Assembly: GCA_031290855.1 (NCBI GenBank)
Contig: JAISLM010000032.1
Span: 1 to 6,466, forward strand
DNA: 6,466 nt
Direction: 5' to 3'
Origin: Spirochaetaceae bacterium
GTDB taxonomy: Bacteria; Spirochaetota; Spirochaetia; Treponematales; Breznakiellaceae
Below, piece after piece: positions 1 to 5,427 of the stretch. The translations under genes were made by a program, and so were the position numbers. The notes under the pieces were generated by a model. That model was given only the letters and a program-made list of their open reading frames with translations, did not search any database and was not told where the DNA came from. Each line of letters begins with the position of its first letter. Within the stretch, counting starts at the first letter, position 1.

Positions 1-317
1 TCCGACCGGGTCCCCGGGGTGTCCCGGGGGGCGGCCCCCCCCCCCCCCCCCCCGCTGCGGGGGTTGCCGGGGGGGGGGGGGGTGCGGGATCAGCGTTTAC
101 GGCAGCGCATATTGCGGACAAAACGCCAGGCCTACCGGGGCCAGCCCTGGCGCCTGAAACGTTTAACCGGACATAAGCCGTCAAAACAGTTAAAATTTCC
201 TGAAAAAGGCCAGCAATGCTTGACGGTCAGGCCCTACGCGAATTATACTGAGCCAATTCAGGGCGGTAATCGTCCGCAGGCGCGGTAAGCGCGGGCGGGG
301 ATTGACGCTTGGATGAA
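1..317. other. Gene-poor start with poly-C and poly-G tracts
   Basis: Bases 35-53 are 19 consecutive C and bases 69-82 are 14 consecutive G, separated by a 15-base spacer. The two tracts could pair as a hairpin or slip during replication or sequencing. A + frame from ATG 19 to 288 reads through the tracts as a Pro-run then a Gly-run followed by a basic tail. It has no visible ribosome binding site and no family I recognise, so I do not call it a gene. A second + frame after the tracts is also open for about 30 codons. The area may be the decayed 3' end of a gene whose body lies outside the window. Confidence 0.5.
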
Positions 318-363
318 CCGCCGGTCTGAAGGCCGGACGGAAAGGCATGAAGCCTCTTTTTTT
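318..363 (+). terminator. Terminator-like hairpins followed by a T-run
   Basis: CCGCCGG (318-324) pairs with CCGG.CGG (333-340, with one bulged A) around an 8-base loop. It is followed at once by a short AGGC/GCCT hairpin (343-346 and 352-355) and seven T (357-363). This is what a rho-independent terminator looks like on the + strand. It would separate anything upstream from the metal transporter operon. The final stem is only 4 bp, so efficiency is uncertain. Confidence 0.5.
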
Positions 364-379
364 AGTTGTTTGCGAGTTC

Positions 380-442
380 TACCGCTTTGTGCGGTATTAC
401 TTCCGGGGCGGGCGACCCAAACGGGCGCGCCCTGTCGTCGCC
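380..442 (+). promoter_or_regulatory. Hairpin-containing leader of the transporter operon
   Basis: This lies between the terminator and the first transporter gene. TACCGC (380-385) pairs with GCGGTA (391-396). Then GGCGAC (411-416) pairs with GTCGCC (437-442), enclosing the perfect 10-base palindrome GGGCGCGCCC (423-432). The leader ends about 25 bases before the ribosome binding site. It could be an operator or an RNA control structure, but it matches no riboswitch consensus I know. No AT-rich Zur-type box and no convincing -35/-10 pair is visible. Confidence 0.3.
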
Positions 443-466
443 ATGTTTAGGGCGAAACTATTTTTT

Positions 467-480
467 GGAGGCTGCTTTTG
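467..480 (+). promoter_or_regulatory. Ribosome binding site fixing a TTG start
   Basis: GGAGG at 467-471 is followed by a 6-base spacer and TTG at 478-480. No ATG or GTG occurs in this frame before codon 38, which already lies inside the signal sequence. The strong Shine-Dalgarno match therefore decides for TTG. Confidence 0.75.
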
Positions 481-1317
481 AAAAAGTTTGCAGAAAGGAA
501 TCAGGAAAGAGAATGGCCCGCCGGGGCTGTTTGCGGGTGGGGCTTCGCGCCAAAAATTCTGGCGGCTATCGCTTTTTTGGGTATTTCGATGTCGCTTTTT
601 GCCTTCGGCGGCAAGGATGCCGCGAAGGACAAGGCCGGGAATGACGACGTTATCATCGCCTCTACTTCATGGGTGGCGGCGATAGCGTACTGCGCCGGCG
701 CGGATAATGTCCACATACTAGCGCCGGTCGACCTGCGCCATCCGCCGGAGTACGAACTGAAACCATCGGACCTGAGTGCCGCGAGTAAGGCCCGGCTGAT
801 CATCTATGCCGGGTGGGAGATGTTTGCCAAGAAGCTGGCGGAGACGGCAGGCAGCGCGGGTGTGGATGTATTGCAGATCAGGGTGTCCAACGATCCTGCC
901 GGCATAAAGGCCGAGGCTAAAAAGATCGCCGAACTCCTGGGGACTACCGGGAAGTACGAAGCCTGGGCTGCAGACTTCGACCAGTTTACGGCGGGTGTGA
1001 AGGAAGAGGTCGCGGAGGCCTATTCCGGAAAACGCGCCGTCGTCAACAGCATGCAGACGCCGTTCATAAGCTGGCTCGGTGTGGACATAGCCGGTGAGTA
1101 CGGCCCCGCCGAACCTTCTCCTGCCCTCGTCCTTGACCTTGTGAACCTGAAGCCCGACATTGTGATCGACAACTACCATAACGCTTCCGGAAGGCCGATA
1201 GCGGAGGCCGCGAAAGCGCCTTACGCCGAGCTACTCAACTTTCCGGGAAGGGACGGCACACGGACGGTGGAGGACGTGTTCCGCTACAACGCCCGGATAC
1301 TGCTGAATGTGAAGTGA
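478..1317 (+). CDS. Metal ABC transporter substrate-binding protein (ZnuA/TroA-like)
   Basis: This is the extracytoplasmic receptor that should capture a divalent metal (zinc or manganese class) and hand it to the permease encoded two genes downstream. It has 279 residues from a TTG start. A charged n-region (1-26) is followed by a hydrophobic stretch (27-43) typical of an export signal. The segment DLRHPPEYELKPSDL (85-99) matches the first metal-ligand block of the family, with H88 as ligand and the Pro-Ser-Asp that follows. AGWE (111-114) fits the next block. The usual DPH ligand block in the middle is not recognisable: the aligned place reads NDPAG (138-142). H234 in NYHNAS may substitute. 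The signal ends SLFAFGG, where a lipoprotein would have Cys; residue 43 is Phe. The family call is firm, the exact metal is not. It is the first gene of a three-gene operon and overlaps the ATPase start by one base. Confidence 0.85.
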   Translation: MKKFAERNQEREWPAGAVCGWGFAPKILAAIAFLGISMSLFAFGGKDAAKDKAGNDDVIIASTSWVAAIAYCAGADNVHILAPVDLRHPPEYELKPSDLSAASKARLIIYAGWEMFAKKLAETAGSAGVDVLQIRVSNDPAGIKAEAKKIAELLGTTGKYEAWAADFDQFTAGVKEEVAEAYSGKRAVVNSMQTPFISWLGVDIAGEYGPAEPSPALVLDLVNLKPDIVIDNYHNASGRPIAEAAKAPYAELLNFPGRDGTRTVEDVFRYNARILLNVK

Positions 1318-1997
1318 TGGCCGCCGCCGAAGTCATAAGGGCGGAAGAACTTTTCGCCGGGTACGGGAAGAACATTGTGCTGAGGGACGTGACGCTTACG
1401 ATAGAGACGGGGAGTCTCGCCGGCATCTACGGACCTAACGGCGCTGGAAAATCAACCTTCGTTAAGCTATGCCTCGGTATGTTGCGCCCCGTGCGCGGCA
1501 GGCTCAGCGTACTGGGCGGGAGCCCCTGGGGGGCGGGCGGGCGCAGGTTCCGGCTACGGACTGGCTACGTGCCGCAGAAGACCTCCGGCGGAAACCTGCC
1601 CCTGTCCGTGCGCGACTCAGTCAGCATGGGACTGTACGGCAAACTTGGCTTTTTCCGCCCGCTGTCCGGAAGGGACAGGCTTGCCGTCGAGCAGGCGATG
1701 GAAGCCTGCGGCATATCGCAACTTGCGGACCGTCTCGTGCGCGAGCTTTCCGGCGGCCAGGCGCAGCGGGCGGCAATAGCCCGTGCCCTCGTGCCGGACG
1801 CGGAACTCCTGCTGCTAGACGAGCCGACCTCCAGCCTTGACGCGGAAGGCCGGACTGAACTGCTCCGCATAATCAAGGAACGGCGGGAGTACCGCCACAT
1901 CACCGCGCTGATAGTGTCCCACGACGAGGCCGCCCTGGGAGAATGCGGAGCGGTGTACCGTTTTGACGAAGGCCGGGTAACAAAGACCTATGCCTGA
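1317..1997 (+). CDS. Metal ABC transporter ATP-binding protein (ZnuC-like)
   Basis: This is the cytoplasmic ATPase that powers metal import, expected to dimerise and dock on the permease encoded by the next gene. It has 226 residues from ATG 1317. That ATG shares its A with the receptor's stop codon (TGATG), so translation is probably coupled; a GTG one codon upstream is the alternative start. All nucleotide-binding motifs are present in order: Walker A GPNGAGKST (39-47), Q-loop Q87, ABC signature LSGGQ (144-148), Walker B ELLLLDEP (163-170), D-loop SSLD (172-175) and H-loop H202. Length and motif spacing are normal for the family. It looks intact and functional. Substrate assignment rests on the neighbours, since ATPases alone do not show it. 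Confidence 0.93.
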   Translation: MAAAEVIRAEELFAGYGKNIVLRDVTLTIETGSLAGIYGPNGAGKSTFVKLCLGMLRPVRGRLSVLGGSPWGAGGRRFRLRTGYVPQKTSGGNLPLSVRDSVSMGLYGKLGFFRPLSGRDRLAVEQAMEACGISQLADRLVRELSGGQAQRAAIARALVPDAELLLLDEPTSSLDAEGRTELLRIIKERREYRHITALIVSHDEAALGECGAVYRFDEGRVTKTYA

Positions 1998-2796
1998 ACT
2001 GTTTTCGATGCCGTTTTTTGCGCGTTCTTTTCTCGTGCTTGCGGCAAGCGGCCTCACCTTCCCCGTGCTTGGTACCTTCATCCTAAACCTTGAACTGATA
2101 GCGGCGCGTTTTGCCGTGATGCACGCGGCGCTCCTCGGCGGAGCGCTCGGCCTCCTGCTCGGCCTCGACATATCTATGATGTCTATGGCGGCGGCGGTGT
2201 TGTCCGGAATCGGGATCGCGGTCGTGAGCTACCGGGGCAGGGTGTCCGCCGGCGGCTCGCTCGGCCTCCTGATGACGGTGTGTATGGGGCTTGCCTTCAT
2301 CATTTTCTACAAGAGCAACGTGCAGGCCGTCTCCGCGTTCAGCCTTTTCTGGGGAAACGTCCTGAGCCTGACGGAGAGCGATGTCCGGCTCGCACTCGTT
2401 GTGGCGGGGGGGATAAGCTTTTTTCTAGTCTCCTGCTACAAGGAGATACACATCGTGCTGTTCGACAGGGAACTGGCCTGGGCGGTCGGTGTCCGGGCGA
2501 AGCCGGTGTACGCGCTCGTAATGTTGTCGGTCTGCGTGGGTGTGGCTGCGGCGATGCGGGTTACGGGGGCCCTTCTGGTGGACGCCGTCACGCTGCTGCC
2601 CGCGCTGGCGGCGCGGCGCATGGGCAGGTCGTTCAGGGCGCTGATCCTGCTGGGGGCGGTTTTCGGCCTCGGCATGAACATGGCCGGTTTCACGCTTTCA
2701 TTCGTGCTTGACCTGCCTGTAAGCTCAAGCATAGTCGTTGTCGGCGGTCTTACGATTCTGGCGATTCAGGGAATGGATTTTTTAAAGAGAAAATGA
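1990..2796 (+). CDS. Metal ABC transporter permease, ABC-3 family (ZnuB/TroC-like)
   Basis: This is the integral membrane channel of the importer. It has 268 residues and begins inside the ATPase gene (8-base overlap), again suggesting coupled translation. About eight hydrophobic segments can be seen, roughly at 11-32, 37-58, 62-80, 88-107, 133-149, 172-190, 193-207/215-232 and 240-260. The second contains MHAALLGGALG (44-54), corresponding to the conserved His-containing helix of the family. FDRELAWAVGV (158-168) is the cytoplasmic coupling region that meets the ATPase. GALLVDAVTLLPALAARR (193-210) is the typical ABC-3 block before the last helices. Length is normal and no damage is seen. 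Only one permease gene is present, so the channel is probably a homodimer. A hairpin and then a MITE-like element follow the stop directly. Confidence 0.92.
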   Translation: MPELFSMPFFARSFLVLAASGLTFPVLGTFILNLELIAARFAVMHAALLGGALGLLLGLDISMMSMAAAVLSGIGIAVVSYRGRVSAGGSLGLLMTVCMGLAFIIFYKSNVQAVSAFSLFWGNVLSLTESDVRLALVVAGGISFFLVSCYKEIHIVLFDRELAWAVGVRAKPVYALVMLSVCVGVAAAMRVTGALLVDAVTLLPALAARRMGRSFRALILLGAVFGLGMNMAGFTLSFVLDLPVSSSIVVVGGLTILAIQGMDFLKRK

Positions 2797-2802
2797 ACCT
2801 CA

Positions 2803-2850
2803 CCGCCGCAAAGCGGCGGAGTATCTCGTAAGTGTTCCATAATTTACGAG
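2803..2850. repeat. Two inverted repeats just after the permease
   Basis: CCGCCGC (2803-2809) and GCGGCGG (2813-2819) form a perfect 7-bp hairpin with an AAA loop seven bases after the permease stop. CTCGTAA (2825-2831) and TTACGAG (2844-2850) form a second one with a 12-base loop. Neither is followed by a T-run, so these are not clear terminators. They may stabilise the 3' end of the operon transcript. Confidence 0.45.
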
Positions 2851-2870
2851 GTTCGTTCTGTAAGGAGATT

Positions 2871-3042
2871 GAGGCTGTTCCAAAACTTCAGTTTTGGGGA
2901 TACAAGCTTCGCTTGTCAAGCAACCTTTAAAAAACGCGGTTTTGCAAGGCTTTAGCCTGAAAAACCGCAGGAGCCTTCAGGCTCAAGCCTGGTCCAAAAC
3001 CGTGCGCTTTAGCGCACAGTCAATTAGTTTTGGAACAGGCTC
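2871..3042. mobile_element. MITE-like element made of hairpins
   Basis: The ends are GAGGCTGTTCCAAAACT (2871-2887) and, on the other strand from 3042, GAGCCTGTTCCAAAACT: 16 of 17 match. ATT occurs directly outside both ends (2868-2870 and 3043-3045), a possible 3-bp target duplication. The 172-bp interior has no usable reading frame and is a chain of hairpins: CCAAAACT/AGTTTTGG (2880-2897), ACAAGC/GCTTGT (2902-2916), GCGGTTTT/AAAACCGC (2936-2968, with AGGCT/AGCCT inside), GAGCCT/AGGCTC (2971-2984) and GTGCGC/GCGCAC (3002-3017). This is the layout of a non-autonomous miniature inverted-repeat element. The parent transposase is not in the window. It separates the transporter operon from the methyltransferase. 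Confidence 0.7.
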
Positions 3043-3073
3043 ATTTATCAACTGCGGGGTCTTTTAACTTTTT

Positions 3074-3130
3074 TGCGGGCGTTACCCGCACTGACCGCCT
3101 TCTTAACCCCAAAAGGAAAGGATAAGGCGG
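3074..3130 (+). promoter_or_regulatory. Hairpins in the methyltransferase leader
   Basis: TGCGGG (3074-3079) pairs with CCCGCA (3085-3090), and CCGCCTT (3095-3101) pairs with AAGGCGG (3124-3130) across a 22-base loop. Both lie between the MITE-like element and the start of the methyltransferase gene. No T-run follows and no riboswitch consensus is recognised. They may shape the leader RNA. Confidence 0.3.
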
Positions 3131-3163
3131 GTAGCGGCCCCCGCTTGCGAATGAGGAGAAAAC

Positions 3164-3763
3164 ATGAGCAAGGAACAATTTTTTAACGAGCGGGCGGAGA
3201 ACTGGGACGAGCTATCCAGAAACGACATGACGAAGGTCGATATGCTGACGCGGCTCTTGCTGATACAGAAACACGACGCCGTGCTTGACGTGGGCACGGG
3301 GACAGGCGTGCTGCTCCCGGTACTTTCGCGTTACACCGCCGGCAAAAACATCACCGCGATAGACATCTCGGAAGACATGATAGCGGTGGCGAAGCGGAAG
3401 TTCGCCCATCTGGGTTGTGTTTTTATCCAGGGGGATGTCGTGAGCTACCGCTTCTCGCCAGAAACCTTCGACGTGATCGCCTGCTACTCGGTCTTCCCGC
3501 ACATTGACGAGAAGCCGCGCATGATAAAGAACCTGGCGGCGGCCCTGAAACCGGGCGGCCTCCTCGCGATCCTCCACTCGTGCAGCAAGGAACGGATAAA
3601 CGGTGTCCACGTACACGCCCATCGGGACGTCAGCATGGACAGCCTGCCGCCCGCCGACATCGTTGCCGATCTGATGAGAAAGCTGGGCATGAAGCTGGAA
3701 GCCGTAATCGACAACAGCGAGATGTACGCGGTCTGCGCCCGACGCCCCAACGCGCAGCATTGA
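3164..3763 (+). CDS. Class I SAM-dependent methyltransferase
   Basis: A 199-residue cytoplasmic methyltransferase of the UbiE/Methyltransf_11 type. It transfers a methyl group from S-adenosylmethionine to an unknown acceptor. The SAM-binding core is clear: motif I VLDVGTGTG (40-48), the acidic residue that contacts the SAM ribose, D67 in AIDIS, GDVVSYRF (90-97) after the third strand, and LKPGG (128-132) before strand 5. The N-terminus FFNERAENWDE is typical for small methyltransferases of this group. A His/Cys-rich segment follows strand 5 (H138, C140, H149, H151, H153), and SMDSLPPADIV (157-167) comes after it. The ATG is preceded by GAGGAG (3153-3158) at good spacing. It has the same direction as the metal transporter and may once have been closer to it, before the MITE-like insertion. 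The substrate cannot be told from sequence. Confidence 0.88.
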   Translation: MSKEQFFNERAENWDELSRNDMTKVDMLTRLLLIQKHDAVLDVGTGTGVLLPVLSRYTAGKNITAIDISEDMIAVAKRKFAHLGCVFIQGDVVSYRFSPETFDVIACYSVFPHIDEKPRMIKNLAAALKPGGLLAILHSCSKERINGVHVHAHRDVSMDSLPPADIVADLMRKLGMKLEAVIDNSEMYAVCARRPNAQH

Positions 3764-3817
3764 GTTTAGGGAATTTGCGTCCCCGGCATGGCGGCCGGTC
3801 AACCTGGTATTAGCAGC

Positions 3818-3974
3818 GGTTGGCAAAAAGCCTGAAGAAAACGGTGCAGGAAAACGGCGACAGGTGACCGTTCACGGTAACGCCGGAGACGCCCCCGCCA
3901 ACCTGCAGACTAAGCGATACGGGAAAAGATAATTGCCTTGAAAGAGAGCGAACCGTACCGCGGCGCTCTCTTTC
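3818..3974. other. Nested inverted repeats after the methyltransferase
   Basis: GGTTGGC (3818-3824) is complementary to GCCAACC (3897-3903). Inside it lie CCTG/CAGG (3831-3834, 3847-3850), CGGCG/CGCCG (3855-3859, 3881-3885) and ACCGT/ACGGT (3867-3871, 3874-3878). A separate perfect 11-bp stem, GAAAGAGAGCG (3940-3950) with CGCTCTCTTTC (3964-3974), encloses 13 bases. This could be a structured RNA or a fossil element. It does not match the cobalamin, TPP, SAM, glycine or c-di-GMP consensus sequences. No T-run follows the 11-bp stem. Confidence 0.35.
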
Positions 3975-4058
3975 GTTCACCTTAGGAACTGCCGGGGAAC
4001 AATAGCAGATGGAAATCGGCCATACAAGCCTGCCCGGTATTCTTATGAAAGACGGACA

Positions 4059-4244
4059 ATGCAAAAAATGCGGGCAAAGTTGGGGAAACCCGGTCAAACC
4101 GGAGGCTCACCGTTTGAGCGGACTGGTTCGGGCGTTCAATACTCCTTACACGGGTTTCAGGATCAAAGGCGGCTCCAAGACGACCATACCCGCACACTCG
4201 AGGAGCTTGTGGAGAAATTCGGCAGACCCGGCAAACTTTCATAA
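4059..4244 (+). CDS. Weak hypothetical small frame, possibly the tail of a decayed gene
   Basis: This reads 61 codons from ATG 4059 and ends in TLEELVEKFGRPGKLS before the stop, a protein-like charged helix. The same frame is open back to 3942, past the ATG, so it may be the 3' end of a broken gene rather than a small complete one. There is no convincing ribosome binding site. A competing + frame from ATG 4009 to 4281 (90 codons) contains CKKCG, a possible half zinc-ribbon, and overlaps fully; at most one is real. I recognise neither. No function is proposed. Confidence 0.22.
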   Translation: MQKMRAKLGKPGQTGGSPFERTGSGVQYSLHGFQDQRRLQDDHTRTLEELVEKFGRPGKLS

Positions 4245-4397
4245 AAACGCCGCGAACAGCCGGCGTCCGCCACAATTTTAGACGGAACGCTTCCATTTTC
4301 TTCCAATGCTGTTTTACCCGGATTTCTTTCGCCTTGCTTTTCCGGTTTGAAATCACATTGCAATTATTAGACCGAATGTCGGGTTTATAGTTATTGG

Positions 4398-4494
4398 GCG
4401 CATCCGGCGAAAGCGCCGGACCGGGCTATCCGCTCCAATTCCTCACAAACCGCGAAGCGGTTTGCTCCGGGATTTCCGCTTCTATCCCTTGCGC
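4398..4494. repeat. Compact palindromic element of unknown type
   Basis: GCGCA (4398-4402) and TGCGC (4490-4494) close the element. Inside, arm one is the hairpin TCCGGCG/CGCCGGA (4403-4409, 4414-4420). Arm two stacks GGGcTA/TAtCCC (4423-4428, 4483-4488), AATTCC/GGGATT (4437-4442, 4469-4474) and the perfect stem CAAACCGC/GCGGTTTG (4446-4453, 4457-4464) around the loop GAA. Between the first two stems of arm two both sides read almost the same: TCCGCTCC (4429-4436) and TCCGCTTC (4475-4482), a symmetric unpaired bubble. GTTTTT follows at 4495-4500. The layout recalls recombination sites such as integron attC hairpins, but no clean GTTRRRY box is present; ATTGGGC at 4393-4399 is the closest. Confidence 0.5.
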
Positions 4495-4500
4495 GTTTTT

Positions 4501-4707
4501 GGCTCTTGGACGCCCCGTTAACAAAACCTGAAGTTCGGCCCATTAGCATATGTAGATATGTATGTTGTCGGTTCAGTCATGAGCCTCCGCTCGGCAAGCT
4601 CCAAACTAGACACATAATTCAGATTTCAGGGCAGATGTATCCCCTGGGCGGGTTCGGTTTGGGGAAGAAATAGCGGCTGCTACGGTTCGCCGGGCGGGTT
4701 ATGTCGC
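4501..4707. other. Spacer without a supported gene
   Basis: Between the palindromic element and the 3' end of the disrupted transposase-like gene I find no supported gene, RNA or terminator. An AT-rich patch with ATATG repeats lies at 4546-4566. Minus-strand frames over 4619-4999 are shadows of the transposase-like gene. Confidence 0.5.
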
Positions 4708-4782
4708 TTATCCGGGCGCCGGGGCTGCGGGAAGGGGGTATAGGCGGAAAAAAGCGGGCCCGGGCGCCCGTTTCCCGCTTCG

Positions 4783-4868
4783 GGGTCTGACCCCACGGGC
4801 CGACGGGTCTCCCGCCGCCGCGAGTCCGGCGAGGCGTTGCTTGATTACGGGTCTGACCCCACGGACCG
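4783..4868. repeat. Paired GGGTCTGACCCC direct repeats in the coding tail
   Basis: GGGTCTGACCCCACGG with a following G/A and CCG occurs at 4783-4802 and 4849-4868, 66 bases (22 codons) apart. The core is itself palindromic (GGGTC-T-GACCC). In the transposase-like gene both copies encode RGVRP on the minus strand. Similar GGTCTGACC or GGTCAGACC palindromes are, from memory, very frequent near such genes in many bacteria. Confidence 0.6.
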
Positions 4869-5006
4869 GGGAGTCCCCCGCCTCCCCGCCGTCCGGCGGC
4901 TCCCCTTCCAGAATCCGCGACCAGTACCGGTCGCCCCACAGGTGTCCCGTCCGTCCATTGTCCCGGTTGTACCTTTGGGCAAAGGTCTGCTTCAGCCATT
5001 TCATTA

Positions 5007-5132
5007 GAGTTGTTCAGAAACCTCAGTTTCTGAACAACAACCGCTTAAAATCAACAAAAAACACGGATTTTGCCAAAAATCCGTGTTTTTTGGGAGACTT
5101 GTGAGATAACCAACCGGGTTATCGAACAAGTC
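5007..5132. mobile_element. MITE-like 126-bp insertion with 5-bp target duplication
   Basis: CATTA occurs at 5002-5006 and again at 5133-5137, directly flanking the element. The ends are GAGTTGTTCAGAAAC (5007-5021) and, read inward on the other strand, GACTTGTTCGATAAC (5132-5118): 11 of 15 match. The whole element is three hairpins: GTTGTTCAGAAAC/GTTTCTGAACAAC (5009-5021, 5026-5038), a perfect 16-bp stem around CACGGATTTT (5056-5071, 5076-5091) with runs of A and T at its base, and GATAACC/GGTTATC (5105-5111, 5117-5123). There is no coding capacity. The middle stem is terminator-like in both directions. The insertion point is within an Ile-Met-Lys coding stretch of the transposase-like gene. 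Confidence 0.85.
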
Positions 5133-5427
5133 CATTATCGCCGGCAGCTCAAACCCGTCCGCGGGCTTGATGTAAAAGGCCAGCCGGTCGCCGGCGAGGC
5201 TCAGCCCCCGGACCGCGAAGACAAACCTGTGCGCGGTCTCACGGAACACCCGGTCAAACAGCGCCGGCGCCCGCCCCCCTCGGAACAGGGGTTCCCTGTT
5301 GTTGACGCGGGTACTGATTTCGTACCACACGCCTTGTTTCAGCATTCTTAAATGTCTCATGCAAATATATGGGCGCCTGCCCGCGTTTTGCTTTAACATA
5401 CGGAGGAAAAACAGAAAGGAGCCGAAG

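Larger units (their letters stand above)
4708..5360 (-). pseudogene. REP-associated tyrosine-transposase-like gene, split by an insertion
   Basis: Transcribed on the minus strand from ATG at 5360 to TAA at 4708. The N-terminal part, 76 codons ending ELPAIM, and the C-terminal part, starting KWLKQTFAQRYN, are separated by a 126-bp insert and a 5-bp duplication. Deleting 131 bases leaves 522 bases, a frame of 173 codons plus stop. In the restored protein YEISTRVNNREPLF (13-26) opens the fold, followed by FYIKP (62-66), a helix with Y87 as the candidate catalytic Tyr, and GRTGHLWGDRYWSRIL (92-107), the usual W-x-x-R-Y block of REP-associated transposases. The tail after about residue 110 is Pro/Gly/Arg-rich. 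The His-hydrophobic-His metal motif expected near residue 62 is absent, so even the ancestral protein may not have cut DNA in the usual way. As it stands, translation meets TAA at the duplication, so the gene is inactive. Confidence 0.8.

Noticed and set aside
19..288. An 89-codon + frame through the homopolymer tracts
   Set aside because: It is created by the C and G runs, has no ribosome binding site, and would change with any slip in tract length.
3810..3935. Cobalamin-riboswitch-like wording (GGTGCAGG, CGCCGG)
   Set aside because: The conserved B12-box and the core around GCCACTG are missing, and no B12-related gene follows.
3936..3980. Group II intron domain V (GTACGGTTC on the minus strand)
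   Set aside because: The 5' half of domain V and the bulge are absent, and no reverse transcriptase is present.
3982..4356. A 124-codon minus-strand frame
   Set aside because: Its composition is not convincing, there is no clear ribosome binding site, and it overlaps opposing + frames; it is probably a shadow.
4619..4999. A 126-codon minus-strand frame with a Pro/Gly/Arg-rich sequence
   Set aside because: It is the alternative frame of the low-complexity tail of the REP-transposase-like gene.
5056..5091. Native bidirectional terminator between genes
   Set aside because: The stem is terminator-like but lies inside the inserted element within a coding region, so it is best seen as part of the element.
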